In this document: positions 59,202 to 64,000 of the stretch, piece by piece
Position numbering within the stretch: the stretch's first letter is position 1
How the letters are laid out: each line of letters starts with the position of its first letter
IMG/VR virus record: IMGVR_UViG_3300020160_002696
Span: 1 to 64,000 of that record
Reading direction: 5' to 3' (one strand)
Length of the DNA: 64,000 nt
Source of the DNA: a virus
Program-made: the position numbers and the translations under genes
Notes under the pieces: generated by a model
Databases searched by the model: none
Seen by the model: only the letters and a program-made list of their open reading frames with translations
What the model was told of the DNA's origin: nothing

Positions 59202-60425
59202 ATGGCTAAACAAGTTAAAGAAGGAAAAAAATTTGAATTCAGTAAAGTAGGTTCGATTTTGGATAACATAGCAAAATCTGTTCCAATTATTATTGAGAAG
59301 GAAGTTAAAGAAAAACAATTTATATCAACTGGTTGTTATTTATTAGATGCTGCATTATCTGCAAAATTAGTTGGTGGTGGAATCTTAGGTGGTCGTATCT
59401 TTGGTTTATTAGGAGAATCTGGAGCAGGTAAATCATTTATTGCTTACTCTATTTGTAAGTCAGCTCAGAAATCAGGTGCATCAATTATTTATATTGATAC
59501 TGAAAACTCAATTGATTTAGAAGGAATCACAAAATTTGGTATTGATAATGCACCAGATAAATTCAGATTAGTTAGATCTAATAAAGTTGAAGATATTAAT
59601 ATATTCTTAACTCAATTATTAGATGAATTAAAAGATGCTAAAATGGATGGTTTTGAAATTCCTAAAATTGTTATTGTACTTGATTCAATTGGTATGATGT
59701 CTTCTAATAAAGAGAAAGAAGATTTATTAAAAGGAGCAATGAAACAAGATATGACTAGAGCAAAAGGATTAAATGCACTTTTTAGAAGTATTAGTTCTGA
59801 CTTAGGTTTCTTAGATATTCCAATGGTTTGTTGTAACCACACATACTTATCTCAAGATTTATTTCCTAAAGAAATATCTAAAGGTGGTATGGGTCTTGTT
59901 TACTCTGCATCAGTATTAGGATTTTTAAGTAAATCAAAATTAAAAACTGGTGAAGAAGATGATATGGACTTAGGACAATCAGGTATTTCAGTTCTATTTA
60001 AAACACAAAAGAATAGATTGGCAAAACCTAAAAAGATTAGATTTGATATTTCATTTGCACATGGTATGAATCCTTATACTGGATTAGATGCTTTCTGTAG
60101 ACCTGAATACTTTAATCAAATTGGTATTGCTAAAGGTAAAATGGAAGTTGATAAATCAACAGGTGAAATGAAGTTCATACCAGGTGGCATTAGATGGTAT
60201 GTTGACCACTTAAATAAATCAGTAACAACTAAACAATTATTCACACAAGAAGTATTCACACAAGAAGTATTGGAAAAAATGGCACCAATAGTTAATGATT
60301 ATTTCAGATTTAAAAGTATTGATGAAATTGATGAAGTTGAAAAAGAATTTAATGCAATCATTGAGGAAGAAGATGATACAAACGGATTTACAGATGCAGC
60401 AGATGCAGATGATATTTTCGGATAA
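59202..60425 (+). CDS. uvsX: UvsX/RecA-like recombinase
   Basis: 407 aa. Walker A GESGAGKS at 71-78, then YIDTENSIDLEGITKFGI and the Walker B region IVIVLDSIG near 165, and L1/L2 loop regions around PMVCCNHTYLSQ and GGMGLVYSASVLG. Total length and order match T4 UvsX and other phage RecA-type proteins. It catalyses strand exchange in recombination-dependent replication, downstream of the gp46-type resection factor. C-terminus is acidic (EEEDDTNGFTDAADADD), as in RecA. Followed by a weak hairpin then the Hc1-like gene. Confidence 0.92.
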   Translation: MAKQVKEGKKFEFSKVGSILDNIAKSVPIIIEKEVKEKQFISTGCYLLDAALSAKLVGGGILGGRIFGLLGESGAGKSFIAYSICKSAQKSGASIIYIDTENSIDLEGITKFGIDNAPDKFRLVRSNKVEDINIFLTQLLDELKDAKMDGFEIPKIVIVLDSIGMMSSNKEKEDLLKGAMKQDMTRAKGLNALFRSISSDLGFLDIPMVCCNHTYLSQDLFPKEISKGGMGLVYSASVLGFLSKSKLKTGEEDDMDLGQSGISVLFKTQKNRLAKPKKIRFDISFAHGMNPYTGLDAFCRPEYFNQIGIAKGKMEVDKSTGEMKFIPGGIRWYVDHLNKSVTTKQLFTQEVFTQEVLEKMAPIVNDYFRFKSIDEIDEVEKEFNAIIEEEDDTNGFTDAADADDIFG

Positions 60426-60433
60426 AAAAAGAA

Positions 60434-60456
60434 AACCTCTTTTATAAGTAGGTTTA
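60434..60456 (+). terminator. Weak hairpin between uvsX and the small basic gene
   Basis: AAACCT / AGGTTT with an imperfect interior (CTTTTATAAGT) just after the uvsX stop; no long T run, so likely partial termination or mRNA 3'-end protection. Confidence 0.4.
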
Positions 60457-60482
60457 AAAACAAAAAATAAAAATTAGAAATT

Positions 60483-60653
60483 ATGAACAAACAAGAAATT
60501 TTTGAACAATTAGCAACTTTATGGGCTTCTTTTGAAGAAAACCATGCTAAAACAACTAAAAAATCTGATGCTGATGCACGTAAAGCATTAGGAGAAATTA
60601 AAAAGTTGGTAACTCCTTATAGAGCAGCATCTGTAGCAGAAGCAAAAGCATAA
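60483..60653 (+). CDS. Small histone H1/Hc1-like protein (56 aa)
   Basis: 56 aa starting MNKQEIFEQLATLW. The segment KTTKKSDADARKALGEIKKL followed by VTPYRAASVAEAKA resembles the Hc1-type small histone-like proteins of Bacteroidota and Chlamydia (A-x-R-x-R-K-A-L-x-E-I-K-x-L). Too short to appear in the usual length cut-offs. Encoded 58 bases after uvsX on the same strand, so plausibly condenses or coats DNA during recombination or packaging. The Hc1 match is moderate. Confidence 0.6.
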   Translation: MNKQEIFEQLATLWASFEENHAKTTKKSDADARKALGEIKKLVTPYRAASVAEAKA

Positions 60654-60668
60654 TAAGAATCTGTTTTT

Positions 60669-60717
60669 CCATATTTTGTAAAATATGGTGGTGGAAGTTG
60701 ACAGTACCAGTGTCGAC
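60669..60717 (+). ncRNA. Structured 3' region with two further hairpins (candidate small RNA)
   Basis: CCATATTTT-GT-AAAATATGG (60669-60688) and GTTGACA-GTACCAG-TGTCGAC (60697-60717, one G-U pair) lie between the small basic gene and the terminator at 60732. Conserved-looking loops and lack of a gene suggest a 3' UTR element or a processed small RNA; not matched to a known class. Confidence 0.4.
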
Positions 60718-60731
60718 CCTTTATAAAGTAA

Positions 60732-60755
60732 AAACCTCTAAGAAATTAGAGGTTT
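60732..60755. terminator. Bidirectional terminator, 10-bp stem with GAAA loop
   Basis: AAACCTCTAA / TTAGAGGTTT around GAAA, perfect pairing, T-rich on both sides. The stop codon of the minus gene (TAA, 60746-60748) is in its stem, so that protein ends VNL from the hairpin. Confidence 0.85.
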
Positions 60756-61273
60756 ACTTTTTTTTCACCAAATGATAAACTCATTTTGTAATACCACACA
60801 CACCAATAAAAAATAGTGTATAATGAGCCAATCATTGTACGTATATGAAAATAATGTTTAATTAAACCATCAATTACTTGAAATACAATCATTAGTAAAA
60901 GCATTATAATCTGAACTTTATCTGACTTCTTTGAGTATAGTAATTTCTTTATCTTATTAAGTCTATTACCATTAAAGAACTTATGACTTGTTATTCCTTC
61001 TAACTTATCATCCCTATTACAAGAAACACATAAATGAAAATCTTCTCTTTTTGGATCCTTTACTGCTTTTTTATATATTTCATCTAATTTATCATACTTT
61101 TCTTGTGTATCTAAATTTTCAGTTAAGTCAATTTTACAAGAATAACATCTTATACCTTGTTTAACATCCCAACTTACATTTTTTCTTTTCTTAAAAAGAA
61201 TGTATAATCTTATACTTATTACTACTATACAAAGTAATGATATTGCAGAAACTATTGTTGATAATATATCCAT
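60746..61273 (-). CDS. Membrane protein with cysteine pairs
   Basis: 175 aa. One N-terminal span (LSTIVSAISLLCIVVISIRL), a cytosolic-looking middle with CYSC and CVSC pairs about 50 residues apart (zinc-ribbon-like), and two C-terminal spans (VQIIMLLLMIVFQVIDGL and SLYTIFYWCVWYYKMSL). Basic in between (KKLLYSKKSDK). It follows the DUF6011-like gene by one base, so co-translated. Possibly a phage membrane regulator; function unknown. Confidence 0.65.
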   Translation of the reverse strand: MDILSTIVSAISLLCIVVISIRLYILFKKRKNVSWDVKQGIRCYSCKIDLTENLDTQEKYDKLDEIYKKAVKDPKREDFHLCVSCNRDDKLEGITSHKFFNGNRLNKIKKLLYSKKSDKVQIIMLLLMIVFQVIDGLIKHYFHIRTMIGSLYTIFYWCVWYYKMSLSFGEKKVNL

Positions 61274-61731
61274 TATCCTAAAATTAAAGATAAGAATTTA
61301 TCTCTCTTTTCTTGTTTAGAAAGAGATTTAATACACTCTGGTCCTAAACCATTTTCAATACTTGATGGAACTGTTAGAACTCTACCACATTTACCACAAG
61401 TACCTTCATGCCAAACTTCAACAAAGTCTTGAAGTTTACCTATTTTAAGTTTATTTAATACATAGTCAAATACTTTAACTGATTGAGCTTCTGATGAAAC
61501 AGCAGATTTTTTACCATGTCTGTAAACACCTTCAACAGCAGTTCCTAAATAAGTATAAGTATCTGGACCAGTTAATACACTAACAAAGAAAAGATTACTA
61601 TCTTTGTCTTTAGATTTTTTTACTTTAAAAGTAAATCTGTTTTCAGTTTTGGTATTAACAACTGTAAATGTTGAATTACCTGCAAACATAAATTTTAAAG
61701 CATCTGTGTTATTTAATTTGTGTCCTGACAT
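61273..61731 (-). CDS. DUF6011-like zinc-binding protein with C-terminal tail motif
   Basis: 152 aa. The N-terminal two thirds contain FTVVNTKTENRFTFKV and a YLGTAVEGVYRHG segment; the C-terminal part has the knuckle CGKCGRVLTVPSSI and NGLGPEC, the DUF6011-type zinc site seen in several phage proteins. The very end KQEKRDKFLSLILG is one of the shared C-terminal tails. A TACTTTTG host-type -7 box lies 18 bases before the ATG (61750-61757), but no clear -33. Function unknown. Confidence 0.75.
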   Translation of the reverse strand: MSGHKLNNTDALKFMFAGNSTFTVVNTKTENRFTFKVKKSKDKDSNLFFVSVLTGPDTYTYLGTAVEGVYRHGKKSAVSSEAQSVKVFDYVLNKLKIGKLQDFVEVWHEGTCGKCGRVLTVPSSIENGLGPECIKSLSKQEKRDKFLSLILG

Positions 61732-61749
61732 ATATCTTATTTGTTTCTA

Positions 61750-61757
61750 CAAAAGTA
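61750..61757 (-). promoter_or_regulatory. Host-type -7 box TACTTTTG
   Basis: TACTTTTG on the minus strand, 18 bases before the ATG at 61731; TAnnTTTG match, -33 not convincing. Confidence 0.4.
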
Positions 61758-61769
61758 CAAAAAAACTTT

Positions 61770-61777
61770 TATATATA
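61770..61777 (+). promoter_or_regulatory. TATATATA box 4 bases before ATG
   Basis: TTATATATA, spacer CACT, ATG at 61782. Confidence 0.5.
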
Positions 61778-61781
61778 CACT

Positions 61782-62405
61782 ATGAAAATTAAAAAATTTG
61801 GTATTTTTTTAGAAAGTTTAGCAAGACCTGATAGTAGTTTAAAAACACTAAAGAGAACTAAAGAACTTAATGGTTCTGACTTTTTAGAGATATTAAATGA
61901 AAATTGTAAAAATTTCTCTTTTGATAATACACAACTTTGGAGGTCAAAAACAAAGAAATATAATTTAGAGTTATTTACACCTGCTCCAAGAAATGCAGAT
62001 CCTCTCGCATTTAAAGATTTCTTTAATGAAATTGAACATAATACAGAAGAATATCCAGTTGTTAGAAAAAACTCTTTAATTGGTGGAACTGATAAAGAAA
62101 TTTGTAAGTTTTTAGTTGGTGGTGATATGTATTTAGTTATACCATTTGATGATAGTGAAATAGTATTTTGTCCAATTATGGATATGTGGGCAATGTCAGA
62201 TGATAGAAAAAACTTAACAGGTAAAAATATGTTGGTTAAAGGTAAACCAATAAGTAAAGATGATTTTACAAAAGTTTCTTATACTAAAAACTTTAAATAC
62301 TTAGATAAAGGTTGGAATGGTAAAGGTTGTGAGTTCTTTATATCAAGTCCTTGTTTATTAGTTCATGAAAGTAAAATAGATTGGTTAAAGAAAAACTTAA
62401 AATAG
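61782..62405 (+). CDS. Putative injected protein with leader (207 aa)
   Basis: 207 aa beginning MKIKKFGIFLESLARP, leader class with FLES, cut expected after FLE. The mature protein has a mixed fold with NLELFTPAPRNADPLAF, a GGDMYLVIPFDDSEIVFCP strand pair with three acidic residues, MDMWAMSDDRKNLTGKN and a Lys-rich end. The PAPRNADP and WAMSDDR blocks look like a compact enzyme or ADP-ribosyltransferase-like core, but no catalytic triad is clear. Packaged T4 Alt is an ADP-ribosyltransferase, so that class is worth testing. Inference. Confidence 0.62.
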   Translation: MKIKKFGIFLESLARPDSSLKTLKRTKELNGSDFLEILNENCKNFSFDNTQLWRSKTKKYNLELFTPAPRNADPLAFKDFFNEIEHNTEEYPVVRKNSLIGGTDKEICKFLVGGDMYLVIPFDDSEIVFCPIMDMWAMSDDRKNLTGKNMLVKGKPISKDDFTKVSYTKNFKYLDKGWNGKGCEFFISSPCLLVHESKIDWLKKNLK

Positions 62406-62421
62406 AGAACATGTAGTTTAC

Positions 62422-62427
62422 TATATA
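62422..62427 (+). promoter_or_regulatory. TATATA box 5 bases before ATG; decides the start
   Basis: TATATA, spacer TGTTT, ATG at 62433. The alternative ATG at 62427 is part of the box. Confidence 0.45.
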
Positions 62428-62432
62428 TGTTT

Positions 62433-63146
62433 ATGAAATATAATATAGTAACAATTGACCCCAGTTTAATCTCTACTGCATTAGTAGTATCATCAGGTGA
62501 TACTTTTAAAATGTATAACTATTGTAGAGAATCAAGTGCCTTTGGTAAAAAAGGAATCACTAAATGGTTTGGTATGGCTGAACAACACATAACTTATAAA
62601 TTTATTGAATATAGAAGTTTTAAAGACTATTCAGAAGGTGAGTTAATAAAATTAAAAGATTATGATAAAATCAGTGATATGATTATTACTGATATTAAAG
62701 AAAATATTGATTCAAATAAACCAACTAAAATTGGTATAGAAGGATATTCATTTTCATCTACTGCAGGTGACATAATTGATTTAGTTACATTTTCAACCAT
62801 TTTAAGAAAGAAACTATTTGATTTAATATCAGAAGACATTACTATACTTTCTCCTTCAACCTTGAAGCTGGAATCTTGTAAATTGACTTATCCACCAATT
62901 AATATTGGTATTAAAAAAGAAAAATGGGTATATAGGAATAATATAGGAATATCAGGTGGTTCATTTACAAAAAGAGAAATATTTTTAACAATTATAGAAA
63001 ATAATAATTGGTCTGACTACTGGACAAAACATTGCAAATTATCTAAGACTGATATTTTAGGAATTGCAAAGATACCAAAACCTTATGAAGATGTGAATGA
63101 TGCATTTTTAATTTATAAATACTTAGAAAAACAAAACCCATCATAA
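62433..63146 (+). CDS. RuvC/RNase H-fold nuclease
   Basis: 237 aa. The first strand VTIDPSLISTALVV has the catalytic Asp9; IGIEGYSF gives a Glu in the second site; ILSPSTLK follows; the C-terminal DVNDAFLIYKYL supplies the last acidic pair. This is the layout of RuvC-like Holliday-junction resolvases found in phages (poxvirus/phage type). It would resolve branched DNA formed by UvsX and gp46 before packaging. Its end (QNPS) is coded by the terminator arm. Start placed by the TATATA box rather than the earlier ATG. Confidence 0.75.
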   Translation: MKYNIVTIDPSLISTALVVSSGDTFKMYNYCRESSAFGKKGITKWFGMAEQHITYKFIEYRSFKDYSEGELIKLKDYDKISDMIITDIKENIDSNKPTKIGIEGYSFSSTAGDIIDLVTFSTILRKKLFDLISEDITILSPSTLKLESCKLTYPPINIGIKKEKWVYRNNIGISGGSFTKREIFLTIIENNNWSDYWTKHCKLSKTDILGIAKIPKPYEDVNDAFLIYKYLEKQNPS

Positions 63147-63158
63147 GATGGGTTTTGT
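63131..63158. terminator. Bidirectional terminator, 12-bp stem, stop codon in loop
   Basis: ACAAAACCCATC / GATGGGTTTTGT around ATAA; core identical to that at 44094. Ends both the RuvC-like gene and the convergent leader gene. Confidence 0.85.
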
Positions 63159-63484
63159 TATATCTTTAATATTAAACTAATTACTTTATCAACCTCTGAT
63201 ATGGAATATATTCCTAAAGTATCAGTAATATTAAACTCTTCTTTTACTATAGATAAATTTTTATCAATCAATGATATTGAAATAAAAGGTAGATTTTTTT
63301 CTTCTCTTAATCCTTCAAGAAAAAATTTTACATAGTTATGATTATAAGTAATACCTATTAATTCACGATTCTTCTGTAATTCATTAACAATTTTATGTAA
63401 AATATCTACCTCTTCTTTTTCTAATTGATTTGGATTCCAACTCCCCATTGTATCAAACATTTCATTAAACTTCCTTAGTTTCAT
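63158..63484 (-). CDS. Putative injected protein with leader (108 aa)
   Basis: 108 aa beginning MKLRKFNEMFDTM; cut expected after FNE. Helical and Glu-rich (KEEVDILHKIVNELQKNREL) then a short beta part (YVKFFLEGLR, FISISLIDKNLS). No family recognised. It starts 11 bases after the stop of the ankyrin-type gene to its right on the same strand. Confidence 0.62.
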   Translation of the reverse strand: MKLRKFNEMFDTMGSWNPNQLEKEEVDILHKIVNELQKNRELIGITYNHNYVKFFLEGLREEKNLPFISISLIDKNLSIVKEEFNITDTLGIYSISEVDKVISLILKI

Positions 63485-63497
63485 TTACTTAGTTGTT

Positions 63498-64000
63498 TTA
63501 TTTTATTGCAGATAATTCATACTTAGGTCTTTTACCTGAGTTTTTCATTATCCAGTTTAATGTTTCTATTTTAGAATCTTTTAACCTTTTTCTACTAATT
63601 TTAATCCAAGTAAAAATATCATCCCAATCACCATCACTTATTTTCTCAAATAAACCAGCTTCTTTGAAATATTCTAAACATTCAATTCTACCATATTCAG
63701 CAGCCCATTTAATTATTTGGTTTCCTTTACCATCTAATAAATCCTGCCATAATTTTGTTTTCTTAATATACTCCATTAATAATAAAAATGGTTCATAATA
63801 AGATTTACCAACATTATCTACTTTTGACCAAGTTCCTTTGTAACAAGCTCTTAATGGTAATGATTGACCAAAGTTAGGATCCAATCCTGCAGATAAACAG
63901 AATTGTAATGGTTCAACTGCATTAACAACATTTTTAAATATTTCACCATTCATCTCAGCACCATAAGAAACTAATAATTTAATCATATCAATTCCTTTAG
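63498..64000 (-). CDS. Ankyrin-repeat-like protein, C-terminal part (runs off the right edge)
   Basis: Open to the window edge; the visible part is at least 167 aa and ends at TAA 63498. The ATG at 63986 is probably internal, since the codons before it (KGID) continue an ankyrin-type unit: GIDMIKLLVSYGAEMN, followed by a second VEPLQFCLSAGLDPN and a third IIKWAAEYGRIECLEYF. Each repeat is degenerate. Ankyrin proteins bind partner proteins; in a phage such a protein may target host factors. The 5' part lies outside the window. Confidence 0.68.
   Translation of the reverse strand, partial: KGIDMIKLLVSYGAEMNGEIFKNVVNAVEPLQFCLSAGLDPNFGQSLPLRACYKGTWSKVDNVGKSYYEPFLLLMEYIKKTKLWQDLLDGKGNQIIKWAAEYGRIECLEYFKEAGLFEKISDGDWDDIFTWIKISRKRLKDSKIETLNWIMKNSGKRPKYELSAIK

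Noticed and set aside
60660-60720. tRNA gene in the structured stretch after the small basic gene
   Set aside because: No acceptor stem pairing or T-arm GTTCRA motif; only two unrelated hairpins.

Overview
This window is a gene-dense, strongly AT-rich stretch of double-stranded DNA that reads as part of the genome of a large, tailed, T4-like (myovirus-type) phage infecting a member of the Bacteroidota, most likely Flavobacteriia. Phage signs are a UvsX/RecA recombinase, a gp46-type SbcC/Rad50 nuclease subunit, a PhoH ATPase, a Toprim primase, a Dam-type methylase, a tail-collar protein, three giant Trp-Gly repeat virion proteins and two collagen-like fibres. Host signs are five upstream regions with the Bacteroidota promoter pattern TTTG-N19/20-TAnnTTTG, no obvious Shine-Dalgarno sites, a signal peptide ending in the flavobacterial style (VYSQ), and a fibre-region protein resembling flavobacterial surface proteins. 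Arginine is written almost only as AGA.

Layout. 45-1876 (minus) holds small metabolic and hypothetical genes. 1938-5672 (plus) holds primase, a leader-bearing protein, an M16 peptidase and an adenine methylase. 5659-7736 (minus) holds an HD hydrolase and a sirtuin. 7816-20783 (plus) is virion module 1: a 1796-aa repeat protein, a Hint-domain protein, an 1806-aa repeat protein and a tail-collar protein. 20761-25948 (minus) holds DnaJ, gp46, a GIY-YIG-like nuclease, a secreted protein and a short capsid-like fragment. 25990-27825 (minus) is three leader-bearing proteins. 28033-42787 (minus) is virion module 2: adhesin-like protein, two collagen fibres, two structural proteins and a 1925-aa repeat protein. 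43108-47975 has PhoH, an M20-type peptidase and a SHOCT protein. 47992-51949 and 52677-56612 (minus) are two runs of nucleotide-handling enzymes (two Nudix, polynucleotide ligase, HD, nucleotidyltransferase, SLOG-like, metallophosphoesterase). 56705-63146 has a trio of leader-bearing proteins, a homing-type endonuclease, UvsX with a small basic protein, and a RuvC-like nuclease. An ankyrin-type gene runs off the right edge.

The strongest unexpected signal is organisational. At least thirteen otherwise unrelated proteins, scattered through the window, start with the same short leader, M-(K/R)-x-(h)-(K/R)-x-F/Y-x-E. It matches in form the T4 capsid-targeting sequence (MKTYQEFIAE) that is cut off by the prohead protease. 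Many of these genes also carry an AATATATA box exactly 4-5 bases before the ATG, which looks like a late promoter producing essentially leaderless mRNA. Together these suggest a dispersed regulon of proteins packaged in the head and injected into the host. Other repeated signals are a shared C-terminal tail (RDxKLxxLG-like) on seven unrelated proteins, and intrinsic terminators fused to stop codons so that several proteins end in Asn-Pro-Ser.

All identifications are from reading the sequence; no database search was run. No tRNA, rRNA, CRISPR array or insertion sequence was recognised. No intergenic stretch exceeds about 175 bases once the small genes listed here are included.
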